NCBI RefSeq assembly: GCF_001424705.1
Contig: NZ_LMRA01000023.1
Span: 488,700 to 552,699, forward strand
Direction of reading: 5' to 3'
DNA: 64,000 nt
Source of the DNA: Methylobacterium sp. Leaf465
GTDB taxonomy: Bacteria > Pseudomonadota > Alphaproteobacteria > Rhizobiales > Beijerinckiaceae
A program made the position numbers and the translations under genes. This document shows, one piece after another, positions 28,866 to 39,793 of the stretch. The stretch's first letter is position 1; each line of letters starts with the position of its first letter. The notes below the pieces were generated by a model. That model ran no database searches. It was not told the origin of the DNA and saw only the letters and a program-made list of their open reading frames with translations.

Positions 28866-29741
28866 ATGGCGAGTTTGAAGGATCTGCGGAACCGCATCAC
28901 CTCGGTGAAGGGCACGCAGAAGATCACCAAGGCGATGCAGATGGTCGCCGCCGCCAAGCTGCGGCGCGCCCAGATGGCCGCCGAGAGCGCGCGTCCCTAT
29001 GCCGAGAAGATGTCCCAGGTTCTGGGAAACCTCGCGGCGAACCTCGTCGGCGGCGTGCAGGGGCCCCGACTCCTCTCCGGTACCGGCGCGGAGAAGACCC
29101 ACCTGCTCATCGTCTGCACGGCCGATCGCGGCCTGTGCGGCGGCTTCAACTCCTCGATCGCCCGCCTCGCCCGTGACCATGCCCGCCGGCTGATCGCCGA
29201 GGGCAAGACGGTGAAGATGATCACCGTCGGCAAGAAGGGCTACGATCTCCTCCGCCGCCAGTTCCGCGACGAGATCATCGAGAACCGCGACCTGCGCGGC
29301 AACAAGGCGGTCGACTACGAGTTCGCCGCCGAGATCGCCGACAGCATCATCGCCCGCTTCGACGCCGGCGAGTTCGACGTCGCGACGCTGTTCTACTCGC
29401 GCTTCCGCTCCGTGATCTCGCAGATCCCGACGGCGCAGAAGCTCATCCCGGCCGAGCTGCCGGTGACCGGCGCTTCCGCTCCGGATGCCGCCCTCCAGTT
29501 CGAACCGAGCGAGGAGGCCATCCTCGACACGCTGCTCCCGCGCAACCTCACCGTCCAGGTGTTCCGCGCGCTCCTGGAGAACGCCGCCTCCGAGCAGGGC
29601 GCCCGCACGGGTGCCATGGACTCCGCCACGCGCAATGCGGGCGAAATGATCAAGAAGCAGACGCAGATCTACAACCGGACGCGTCAGGCCATGATCACCA
29701 AGGAACTCATCGAGATCATCTCGGGCGCCGAAGCGCTTTAA
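28866..29741 (+). CDS. atpG: ATP synthase F1 subunit gamma
   Basis: Central rotor shaft of F1. The 291-residue protein shows the conserved N-terminal helix [21 protein letters not shown] and the segment [14 protein letters not shown]. Its C-terminal helix ([32 protein letters not shown]) completes the coiled-coil shaft. An alpha/beta domain lies between. The ATG at 28866 follows directly on a CACCCC sequence, with no strong ribosome site, which may be relevant to its expected lower expression. Confidence 0.97.
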   Translation: MASLKDLRNRITSVKGTQKITKAMQMVAAAKLRRAQMAAESARPYAEKMSQVLGNLAANLVGGVQGPRLLSGTGAEKTHLLIVCTADRGLCGGFNSSIARLARDHARRLIAEGKTVKMITVGKKGYDLLRRQFRDEIIENRDLRGNKAVDYEFAAEIADSIIARFDAGEFDVATLFYSRFRSVISQIPTAQKLIPAELPVTGASAPDAALQFEPSEEAILDTLLPRNLTVQVFRALLENAASEQGARTGAMDSATRNAGEMIKKQTQIYNRTRQAMITKELIEIISGAEAL

Positions 29742-29765
29742 GCGCAGACGACGCCCTGACCGTAA

Positions 29766-31247
<1,482 letters not shown>

Positions 31248-31251
31248 GGTC

Positions 31252-31500
31252 TTGAACCTCAAAGCCGTTCTCCTTCTCGTCGGTCTCGTGGTCGGCGGTC
31301 TCACCGGGTATCTCACTCGGCCCGAGGCCGCCGAGATCAAGATCGGGTCGTTCAGCCTCGAGGTTCAGGGGGATTCGCCGGCGGGAACCCGCGGCGGCTC
31401 CCTGACCACGGGCCAGATGCAGCATATCGGCATCTTCGCCGTCATCGGCGCGGTGCTGGGCCTCGGGATCGGCTTCGTCGCCGATCGCCGCAGCGCCTGA
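31252..31500 (+). CDS. 82-residue two-helix membrane protein inside the ATP synthase operon
   Basis: Starts at a TTG 4 bp after the atpD stop, with GAGG directly before it, so the start is not certain. Two hydrophobic segments (about residues 3-20, AVLLLVGLVVGGLTGYL, and 58-77, IGIFAVIGAVLGLGIGFV) flank a short loop with SFSLEVQGDSPAGTRGG, which would be periplasmic or cytosolic depending on topology. I do not recognise the family. It lies on the same strand between atpD and atpC. The second helix is Gly-rich, a pattern seen in helix-packing membrane proteins. Possible roles are assembly or regulation of the ATP synthase, but this rests on position only. Confidence 0.6.
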   Translation: MNLKAVLLLVGLVVGGLTGYLTRPEAAEIKIGSFSLEVQGDSPAGTRGGSLTTGQMQHIGIFAVIGAVLGLGIGFVADRRSA

Positions 31501-31582
31501 CCACGAACACGACGGCGTGCGCCCTCCGGGTCCGGCGCGTCGTCACTCCGCACAGACACCCCGAGCCGGGATCCTCGACCTC

Positions 31583-31984
31583 ATGGCCACCTTCCAGTTC
31601 GATTTCGTCGGTCCCGAGCGGACGCTGTATTCCGGCCAGATCGAGGCCGTGCAGCTGCCCGGCATCGAGGGCGAAATGACCGTGCTCCCCGGCCACGCTC
31701 CCGTGCTCACCGCCCTCAAGGTCGGCGTCATTGTGATCAACGAGGCCGGCCATACCGGCAAGCGCGTCCTGGTCCGCGGCGGCTTCGCCGATATCGGCCC
31801 GACCTCCGTCACCGTCATCGCCGAGCGTGCGAACCCGTTCGAGGAGATCTCGCCGGAGTCCCTCGACCGCGACATCGAGGCGGTCGAACTCCTGCGCGAC
31901 GCCACCGAGGATTTCGCCAAGAAGGACGAGCTCACCGGCCAGATCGTCCAACTCCGCGACGCCAAGGTCGCGCTCAAGCTTTAA
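31583..31984 (+). CDS. atpC: ATP synthase F1 subunit epsilon
   Basis: Small rotor subunit and inhibitor of F1. The 133-residue protein has the N-terminal beta-sandwich (FDFVGPERTLYSGQIEAVQLPG, GEMTVLPGHAPVLTALK) and the C-terminal helical part (LDRDIEAVELLRDATEDFAKKDE). ATG 31583 (MATFQFDF) was chosen; the frame is open upstream without support. Last gene of the operon, 21 bp from the convergent CCA gene. Confidence 0.95.
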   Translation: MATFQFDFVGPERTLYSGQIEAVQLPGIEGEMTVLPGHAPVLTALKVGVIVINEAGHTGKRVLVRGGFADIGPTSVTVIAERANPFEEISPESLDRDIEAVELLRDATEDFAKKDELTGQIVQLRDAKVALKL

Positions 31985-32005
31985 AGGCCCATCGCCTACG
32001 AGGTC

Positions 32006-33244
32006 CTACCCGGCCGCGTGCGCGAGCAAGGCCTCGCGCGCGGACGCATCGTCCGGGCAGCCCAGATCCAGCCACAGGGCACGGGCCCGGGCGAGTCGAC
32101 GACCGATCTCGGGACCGGGCCGAACGCCCCGCGCCACCAGATCGGCCCCCCCGAGGGGAAATTTCGGCGCCCCGACGCGGCCGCTCGCCAGATCGTCGAG
32201 ATAGCGTTCCGCTCCCGGCGAGAGGTCCGGCATCGGTTCGCTCCGGGTGGTCGTCCGCGCCAGGGAGAGGCCCCGACGGTCGTGATCGGCGGCCAGGCGT
32301 CGGATCTCCGTGCCGTCGATCATGGCCCGTCCATGCAGAGCATCGAGGGCCCGCCCATAGGCCGCGAGGGCGTCAAGGTCGGTCTTCGAGAGCCGTAATC
32401 TGGCCTCCAGCCGTGCGGCATCCGCAGCGGACCACACCGCCAGCGCCGCCAGTCGGTCGATCGCGGACGTCCTCGAGCCATCCGCTAGGGCACGGGCGAA
32501 GCGCCCGAGATCCCCGAATCCGCCGATCAGCCGCAACAGCAGTCCGGTCTCACTCAAAATCGCGACGGCCGCAGCCGTGCCGGGCGCGAGGAGCAGCTTG
32601 AGGAATTCGGCTCGGATGCGCTCGCGCGAGAGCCCATCCAAAGCATCGCGGGCGGAGATGCAGGCCGACAGGCCCTCCGGGTCGGGAGGTCCGGCGCCGT
32701 AGCGGGCATGGAACCGGAAGAACCGAAGGATGCGCAGGGCATCCTCGCGAATGCGGGTCCGGGCCTCGCCGATGAAGCGGACGCGTCCCGCCCGCAGATC
32801 GTCGACCCCGCCGGTCGTGTCGTGGAGGGTGCCGTCGGGCGTGAGGGAGAGCGCGTTGATGGTGAAGTCCCGGCGCTGCGCATCGAGGGCAAAGTCGCGC
32901 CCAAACCGCACCACAGCGCGGCGCCCGTCGGTTTCGACATCCTCCCGCAGGGTCGTGACCTCGAAGGAGGCTTCGCCCGCGAGCAGCGTGATGGTCCCGT
33001 GCTCGATCCCGGTGGGAATGGCGCGCAGGCCGGCCGCCTCGGCCCGGGCGATCACCGCCGGGGGCAGCAGCGTGGTGGCGAGGTCGATGTCGTCGCCGGC
33101 GCGCCCGAGCAGAGCGTCGCGGATGCAACCGCCGACGAGCCGGGTCGCCTCGCCCTCGGCGGACAGGGCGCCGAGCACGCGACGGACCCCCGGTCGGTCG
33201 AGAAGGTGGCCGAGGCCCGCTCCATCGAGGACGTGTCCGCTCAC
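32006..33244 (-). CDS. CCA tRNA nucleotidyltransferase (poly-A polymerase family)
   Basis: Adds or repairs the CCA end of tRNAs. The 412-residue protein shows the class II nucleotidyltransferase head: RLVGGCIRDALLGR, then DDIDLAT with the two catalytic aspartates, then RDFTINALSL and the GVDDLRAGRVRFIG neck motif. The C-terminal third is a helical tail. It starts at a GTG (33244) overlapping the stop of the upstream small membrane protein by 4 nt, so the pair is translationally coupled. It converges on atpC. Confidence 0.93.
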   Translation of the reverse strand: MSGHVLDGAGLGHLLDRPGVRRVLGALSAEGEATRLVGGCIRDALLGRAGDDIDLATTLLPPAVIARAEAAGLRAIPTGIEHGTITLLAGEASFEVTTLREDVETDGRRAVVRFGRDFALDAQRRDFTINALSLTPDGTLHDTTGGVDDLRAGRVRFIGEARTRIREDALRILRFFRFHARYGAGPPDPEGLSACISARDALDGLSRERIRAEFLKLLLAPGTAAAVAILSETGLLLRLIGGFGDLGRFARALADGSRTSAIDRLAALAVWSAADAARLEARLRLSKTDLDALAAYGRALDALHGRAMIDGTEIRRLAADHDRRGLSLARTTTRSEPMPDLSPGAERYLDDLASGRVGAPKFPLGGADLVARGVRPGPEIGRRLARARALWLDLGCPDDASAREALLAHAAG

Positions 33245-33498
33245 TGGAACCGCCCGGGCACGACCTGGCCGTTCTCTAGGTGGGGCGGTACGTAGCCGCC
33301 ACGATGCCGTTCGCTGAAGAGCCCCGTCGCCACCAGGGAGAGGACGACGAGGACGATGCCCGCCAGGGTCAGGCGGAAGGCCTGCCCGTCCCAATGCACG
33401 CCGTGGTCGGGCCGGCGTCCGCGGACCGCCAGGTAGAGGGCGTAGAGCAGGAACGGCGAGAGGAAGATCAGGAGTTCTTCGAGGACGCGGCGGATCAT
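33241..33498 (-). CDS. Small two-helix membrane protein (DUF6111-like)
   Basis: An 85-residue protein with hydrophobic segments at about residues 7-25 (ELLIFLSPFLLYALYLAV) and 43-61 (LTLAGIVLVVLSLVATGLF), with a polar C-terminus ending VVPGRFQ. It resembles the DUF6111 family of Rhizobiales, which usually sits beside the CCA enzyme and the Nudix gene, but this was recognised from memory only. Its stop overlaps the GTG of the CCA gene and 34 bp separate it from the Nudix gene. Confidence 0.78.
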   Translation of the reverse strand: MIRRVLEELLIFLSPFLLYALYLAVRGRRPDHGVHWDGQAFRLTLAGIVLVVLSLVATGLFSERHRGGYVPPHLENGQVVPGRFQ

Positions 33499-33532
33499 GA
33501 ACGTCTCGAATCGCGATGGGATGGGCGCTGCG

Positions 33533-34174
33533 TCACGGGAAGAGGCGCTCCTGCAAGTTGTTGACGATCCCGGCGGTGACGCCCCAGATCCGGAACGTGC
33601 CGTAGGTGATGGCGTAGTAGCGCCGCTGACGACCGCGCCAGATCGCGCTTTCGATGCGGCGCTGGGCCGGATCGAGGAGGTGGCTCAGCGGAACCTCGAA
33701 CGTGGCGGCGACCTCGTCGGGGTTCAGCGACAGGTCTGCCTCCGGGTCGACGAGACCGAGCACGGGCAGGACCAGGAATCCCGTGGCCGAGAGATAGGGA
33801 TCCAGGTAGCCGAGCACACGGATCGCCTCGGCGGGAAGTCCGACTTCCTCGCGAGCCTCGCGCAGGGCAGCATCGGCCGGGCTCGGATCGGCGGCGTCGA
33901 TCTTACCCCCCGGGAAGGCGATCTGCCCCGAATGATCGCGCAGATGCGCGGCGCGGACGGTGAACAGCACATGGGGGCCCTCGGCCCGGGGCATCACGGG
34001 CACGAGAACCGCCGCGCGCCGGTGGGGGCGCTCCGGCACCACCGCCCCATCGGTTCCGTCGAGGTCGTGGTCGCCCTGCGGGTTCGCCGTCGGAGCGCCA
34101 TCGCCCGGCGGTTCCGCCGACAGGTACGCGGAGGCCCGGGCGACGAGGTCCGCCAGCGCAGCGTCCTGCCTCAT
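33533..34174 (-). CDS. Nudix hydrolase, CoA pyrophosphatase type
   Basis: A 213-residue protein whose Nudix box is IAFPGGKIDAADPSPADAALREAREEVGLP. The REAREEVG core supplies the metal-binding glutamates; the usual first Glu region has an inserted residue (KIDAADPSP), as seen in other alphaproteobacterial CoA diphosphatases. RAAHLRDHSGQIAFPGGK matches the NudL/CoAse UPF0035 signature. It would cleave CoA or its derivatives to 4'-phosphopantetheine and 3',5'-ADP. Start overlaps the stop of the DUF1285 gene (ATGA). Confidence 0.88.
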   Translation of the reverse strand: MRQDAALADLVARASAYLSAEPPGDGAPTANPQGDHDLDGTDGAVVPERPHRRAAVLVPVMPRAEGPHVLFTVRAAHLRDHSGQIAFPGGKIDAADPSPADAALREAREEVGLPAEAIRVLGYLDPYLSATGFLVLPVLGLVDPEADLSLNPDEVAATFEVPLSHLLDPAQRRIESAIWRGRQRRYYAITYGTFRIWGVTAGIVNNLQERLFP

Positions 34175-34752
34175 GCGCTCTCGGCGGGCGCGATGCGGTG
34201 GAAGATGCCGCCGGCCATGACGCCGAGCCAGCCGTCCTGCTCCTCCGTCAAGGCGAGGAGGTCGTAGGTCAGCGCCCGGGTCAGCAGCGCCCAGAGGTCG
34301 CGGCGGACATGGACGTAGGGGCGCAGGCCGCCCCCCGCATCCTGCTCGAAGCGCAGGGCATGGCCGGCTTCCACGGGCACGAGGTCGTCGACATTGGTGC
34401 GGAAGGCGATGCGCCTCCCCGGACCGTCGCCCTCGACCGCCATCTCCACGGCTACGAAGGGCGCATCCTCCACCGTGATGCCGACGCTCTCCACCGGGGT
34501 GACCAGCACGTAGCCGCCACCGGGCTCGCGCCGCAGGATCGAGCCGAAGAGCTTGACCAGGGCCGGACGGCGGATCGGCCTGCCGTCGTGGTGCCAGGTC
34601 CCGTCGGCGGCGATCCGCATGTCGATCGCCCCGCAGAAGGGCGGATTCCAGCGCTCCAGCGGCGGCGGCGGGCTGCGGCGCGCCACATCGCCCAGGGCGG
34701 CGCTGAGGCGGTCGATCGTCGGATCGGCGACGGGAGGGGTCGGTTCGGTCAT
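34171..34752 (-). CDS. DUF1285 family protein
   Basis: A 193-residue soluble protein from the ATG at 34752. The region NPPFCGAIDMRIAADGTWHHDGRPIRRPALVKLFGSILRRE is the clear signature of DUF1285, followed by the VESVGITVEDAPFVAVEM and NVDDLVPVEAGHALRFE segments. Its biochemical role is unknown. It overlaps the Nudix gene start by 4 nt and belongs to the DUF1285-Nudix-DUF6111-CCA unit, a combination common in Rhizobiales. It is divergent from moxR. Confidence 0.9.
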   Translation of the reverse strand: MTEPTPPVADPTIDRLSAALGDVARRSPPPPLERWNPPFCGAIDMRIAADGTWHHDGRPIRRPALVKLFGSILRREPGGGYVLVTPVESVGITVEDAPFVAVEMAVEGDGPGRRIAFRTNVDDLVPVEAGHALRFEQDAGGGLRPYVHVRRDLWALLTRALTYDLLALTEEQDGWLGVMAGGIFHRIAPAESA

Positions 34753-34991
34753 GCGGTCACAAGATAGCGCATCCGGACGGCGGGGGAACGGCGGCGCGAC
34801 GTCCTCTCCGCGCCGCCGAAGGCCAGCGCGCGCAGGTCCGAACCCTGCGTCGTCGCGCCGACCTTGCCAGCGTGCCGCAAAGGGCGCCACACTCCCGGAC
34901 AGACGGCCGACGCCAGGCCCGCCCCTCGATGGCGCATTCCCGCCGCGCGCGGCCCTCGCCGGCCGATGCGGAGAAGTCAGGACCGAGACGC

Positions 34992-35996
<1,005 letters not shown>

Positions 35997-35999
35997 GGC

Positions 36000-36935
36000 A
36001 TGGCGATTCCCCGGCCCGGCGGCGGCGCCCCCCAGGTCCTCGACCGGAGCGCCCGCAATCCCGGACGCCGCGAGACCGAGAGCGCGCTCGCCTTAGCCGA
36101 GCGCATGCCGCGGCTGATTCTCGAATCCCGCCGGGTGTCCTCGACCCTGGCTCATGGCATCCACGGCCGCCGCCGGGCCGGGCCGGGCGAGAACTTCTGG
36201 CAGTTCCGGCCCTTCGTCGCCGGCGAGGCCGCCGCGCGCATCGACTGGCGCCGCTCGGCTCGCGACGATCGGCTCTACGTGCGCGAGCGCGAGTGGGAGG
36301 CCACCCACAACATCTGGTTCTGGATCGACCGCTCGGCCTCCATGGGCTTCGCCTCGCACCTGGCACAGGCACCCAAAGTGGAGCGCGCGCTGGTGCTCGG
36401 CTTCGCCCTGGCCGACGCCCTGGTGGAGGGTGGCGAGCGCACCGGCCTGCTCGGCCTCACCCGCGCCACCGCCTCCCGTCGCATCGTCGAGACCATGGCG
36501 CAGGCCCTCGTCGCCGATGACAAGGGTCAGGACGACGACGCCCCGCCGCCCGCCACGCCGGGCCGGTTCGACGAGGCCGTGCTGATCAGCGATTTCCTGT
36601 CGCCGCCCGATGCCGTGAAGGCGTTGGTGGACCGGCTCGCCGGCCGGGGCACCCGGGGCCACCTCGTGATGATCGTCGATCCCGTCGAGGAGACCTTTCC
36701 GTTCACGGGTCAGGCGGTTTTGCACGACCTCGAGTCGAAGCTCAGCCTCAATGTCGGCGATGCCGGCGCCTGGGGCGAGGCTTATCGGGTGCGGATCGCC
36801 GCCCATCGCGATCGCCTCGCGGAGATCGCCCGGACCCAGGGCTGGACCCTGACGATCCATCGCACCGACCGTCCAGCGAGCGAGGCGGCCCTGCGCCTCC
36901 TCACCTTCGTCGCCGCCGCGCGCGGGACCGGCTGA
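36000..36935 (+). CDS. DUF58 domain protein (vWA-like MoxR partner)
   Basis: A 311-residue protein. The N-terminal segment SSTLAHGIHGRRRAGPGENFWQFRPF and AARIDWRRSARDDRLYVREREWE is the DUF58 hallmark. The following IWFWIDRSASMGF carries the DxSxS part of a MIDAS metal site (DRSAS), typical of the vWA-like fold. No membrane segments. The ATG is 3 bp after the moxR stop. It presumably binds the MoxR ATPase and the downstream membrane proteins. Confidence 0.92.
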   Translation: MAIPRPGGGAPQVLDRSARNPGRRETESALALAERMPRLILESRRVSSTLAHGIHGRRRAGPGENFWQFRPFVAGEAAARIDWRRSARDDRLYVREREWEATHNIWFWIDRSASMGFASHLAQAPKVERALVLGFALADALVEGGERTGLLGLTRATASRRIVETMAQALVADDKGQDDDAPPPATPGRFDEAVLISDFLSPPDAVKALVDRLAGRGTRGHLVMIVDPVEETFPFTGQAVLHDLESKLSLNVGDAGAWGEAYRVRIAAHRDRLAEIARTQGWTLTIHRTDRPASEAALRLLTFVAAARGTG

Positions 36936-36945
36936 GGATCGCCGC

Positions 36946-39765
36946 ATGCTCGGACTGCCCCTTACCTTCGCCGCGCCCCTGGCGCTTGCCGCCCTCGTCG
37001 CCCTGCCGGCTCTCTGGTTCCTGTTGCGGGTGACCCCGCCGCGCCCGCGCCGCATCGATTTCCCGCCCCTGCGGATCATGGCCGACCTGCTGGGCAAGCG
37101 CGAGACGCCGGCCCGGACGCCGCCCTGGCTGCTGATCCTGCGCATCCTCGCCGCCGCCTGCCTGATCCTGGCGGTGTCCGGCCCCGTCTGGAACCCTTCC
37201 GGCACGGGCGCCGCCGCGGGGCGCACGCCGCTCCTCGTCGTCCTCGACAACGGCTTCACCGCCGCCCACGATTGGCGCGACCGCCTGCGGGTGGCCACGG
37301 ACGCGATCGAGAGCGCGGCCCGCGACGGCCGTCCGGTGGCGGTGACGGCCCTGGCCGAGCCGGCGGCGGCCCTGGAGGCCAAGGTCCCGTCCGCCGCCCT
37401 CGAGCGCCTGCGTGCCATTGCACCGCGTCCGCATCTGGCCGATCGCGGCGCGCACCTGGCATCGCTCACCGCTTTCCTCGAGCGCAGCCCGAGCACGGCG
37501 ATCCTCTGGATCAGCGACGGCGTCGCGGGCCCAGGCGAGGAGACGTTCGGCAAGCGCTTCGCCGACCTCGTCGGCCGGACCGGGGCCGCGCTCACCATCC
37601 TGAAGGCCGATCAGCCGCCGGCGCTCGCGCTGTCGGCCGCAGAAGCCAGCGGGCAGCTCACCGCGCATGTCCTGCGGGCGGCCCCGAACGGCCGCGACAC
37701 CGGCCTCGTGCGCGCCGTCGACCAGAAGGGCCTGCCCCTGGCCGAGCACGCCTTCACCTTCGGGGCGAACGCCACCGAGGCCGAGGTCGGGTTCGACCTG
37801 CCGGTGGAGCTGCGCAACAGCATCAGCCGGATCGAGGTCGCGGCCGAGCGCTCGGCCGGCGCCGTCACCCTGGTGGACGAGCGCGGCAAGCGCCGCCGCG
37901 TCGGCCTCGTCTTCGGCGGAACCAGTGACCAGGCCCAGCCGCTGCTGGCGCCGACCTACTACCTGTCGCGCGCGCTCGGTCCCTACGCCGACGTGCAGGA
38001 GCCCCGGGGTGCCAAGGGCATCGCGGAATCCATCGGGCAGCTCCTCGACAACCAGGTCTCGGTCCTCGTCCTCGCCGATGTCGGCGCCCTCGACGGTCCG
38101 ACCCTGGCCCGTGTCGAGCAGTTCGTCGACGCGGGCGGCCTCCTCCTGCGCTTCGCCGGACCGCGCCTCGCCGCCGGCAACGACCCCCTGGTGCCGGTGC
38201 GCCTGCGCCGCGGCGGCCGCACCCTCGGCGGCACCCTCTCGTGGGACAGTCCCAAGACCCTGGCGCCCTTCGCGCCCGAGAGTCCCTTCGCCGGCCTGAC
38301 CCCGCCGGCCGATATCGGCGTGCGCCGGCAGATCCTGGCCGAGCCCGACGGCGACCTGCCGGGTCGGACCTGGGCCTCGCTCCAGGACGGCACGCCCATC
38401 GTCACGGCGCAGAAGCGTGGCCAGGGCCTCGTCGTGCTCTTCCACGTCACCGCCGATACCACCTGGTCGAACCTGCCCCTGTCGGGCCTGTTCGTCGACA
38501 TGCTGCGCCGAGTGGTGAATCTCGCGGGGGCCAAGGCCCTGCCGGAGGGCGATGCCGCCGCGCGGGCGACCGCCGTGCTGGCGCCGCGCCTTACCCTCGA
38601 CGGGTTCGGCGCACTCGGGGCGCCGCCGGCCGGCGCCACCGCGGTCTCCGCCGACGATACCGATCGCGCGACGCTGGAACACCCGCCGGGCTTCTACGGC
38701 CCGGCCGATGGCGGCATCGCGGTCAACGCCCTCGCGGCGGCGGATCGGTTGAAGCCCCTCGATTTCGCGGCCCTCTCCGGCGCCCGCCTCGGCTCGCTCG
38801 CCGGTGCCGAGACCCTCGACCTGCGCGCCCTTCTCTTCACCCTGGCCCTGATGCTCCTCATCCTCGACACCCTCGCGGGCCTCTGGCTCAGCGGTTTCCT
38901 GCGGCGCGGACGGGGCTTCGTCTCGCGCCCGGCCGCGCTCCTCGTCGCCGGCCTGGCGCTCGGCACGCTGATCGGCACGCCCGTGCCGGTTCAGGCCCAG
39001 CCGGCCCCGCCGGTGCGCGCGGGCACCTTCGACTCGGCCCTGGCCACCCGGCTCGCCTACGTGATCACCGGAGACGAGGCGGCGGACACCGCGAGCCGGG
39101 CCGGACTTACGGGCCTGACGCAGATGCTGGCGAGCCGCACCGCCCTGGAGCCCGGCGACCCGATCGGGATCGATCCCGCCAAGGACGAGCTCGCCTTCTA
39201 CCCGCTGATCTACTGGCCCATCGTCGCCGGGCGGCCGCAGCCGAGCGAAACCGCGATCCGGCGCATCGACGCCTTCATGCGCAATGGCGGCACGGTGATC
39301 TTCGACACCCGCGACGCGCTCACCGCGCGGCCGGGCGGTCCGCCGACGCCGGAAGGAGCGTATCTCCGCAAGATGCTGGCGACCCTGGAGGTCCCCGAAC
39401 TCGAGCCCGTGCCGCCCGACCACGTCCTGACCAAGGCCTTCTACCTCGTCGACACCTTTCCGGGCCGCTACGCCACCGGCCAGACCTGGGTCGAGACCCT
39501 GCCGCCGGCGGGCGAAGGCTCCGAGCGCCGGCCCGCGCGGGCCGGCGACGGCGTCTCGCCGATCGTGATCACGAGCAACGATCTCGCGGCCGCCTGGGCG
39601 GTGGGCAAGCGGGGCGAGCCGCTCTACCCCATCGTCGGCGGCGACCAGCGCCAGCGCGAGATGGCCTTCCGCGGCGGCATCAATTTCGTGATCTACACCC
39701 TCACCGGCAACTACAAGGCCGACCAGGTCCACGTCCCGGCGCTGCTGGAGCGCCTGGGCCAGTGA
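36946..39765 (+). CDS. BatA-like/DUF4159 large membrane protein
   Basis: A 939-residue protein. The N-terminus has two membrane helices flanking RPRRIDFPPLRIMADLL, which is the BatA/aerotolerance N-terminal domain. A vWA-like domain follows, but the metal-site motif reads LLVVLDNGFTAAHDW, lacking the DxSxS serines, so it is probably not metal-binding. Two more helices lie near residues 625-680, followed by a C-terminal DUF4159 domain (about 695-939) with TRLAYVITGD and GGTVIFDTRDAL, which resembles glutamine-amidotransferase-like folds. The function is unknown; it likely cooperates with MoxR and DUF58 in the same operon. Confidence 0.9.
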   Translation: MLGLPLTFAAPLALAALVALPALWFLLRVTPPRPRRIDFPPLRIMADLLGKRETPARTPPWLLILRILAAACLILAVSGPVWNPSGTGAAAGRTPLLVVLDNGFTAAHDWRDRLRVATDAIESAARDGRPVAVTALAEPAAALEAKVPSAALERLRAIAPRPHLADRGAHLASLTAFLERSPSTAILWISDGVAGPGEETFGKRFADLVGRTGAALTILKADQPPALALSAAEASGQLTAHVLRAAPNGRDTGLVRAVDQKGLPLAEHAFTFGANATEAEVGFDLPVELRNSISRIEVAAERSAGAVTLVDERGKRRRVGLVFGGTSDQAQPLLAPTYYLSRALGPYADVQEPRGAKGIAESIGQLLDNQVSVLVLADVGALDGPTLARVEQFVDAGGLLLRFAGPRLAAGNDPLVPVRLRRGGRTLGGTLSWDSPKTLAPFAPESPFAGLTPPADIGVRRQILAEPDGDLPGRTWASLQDGTPIVTAQKRGQGLVVLFHVTADTTWSNLPLSGLFVDMLRRVVNLAGAKALPEGDAAARATAVLAPRLTLDGFGALGAPPAGATAVSADDTDRATLEHPPGFYGPADGGIAVNALAAADRLKPLDFAALSGARLGSLAGAETLDLRALLFTLALMLLILDTLAGLWLSGFLRRGRGFVSRPAALLVAGLALGTLIGTPVPVQAQPAPPVRAGTFDSALATRLAYVITGDEAADTASRAGLTGLTQMLASRTALEPGDPIGIDPAKDELAFYPLIYWPIVAGRPQPSETAIRRIDAFMRNGGTVIFDTRDALTARPGGPPTPEGAYLRKMLATLEVPELEPVPPDHVLTKAFYLVDTFPGRYATGQTWVETLPPAGEGSERRPARAGDGVSPIVITSNDLAAAWAVGKRGEPLYPIVGGDQRQREMAFRGGINFVIYTLTGNYKADQVHVPALLERLGQ

Positions 39766-39793
39766 TGACCCTTTCACCGGAGGCCATCCGCCT

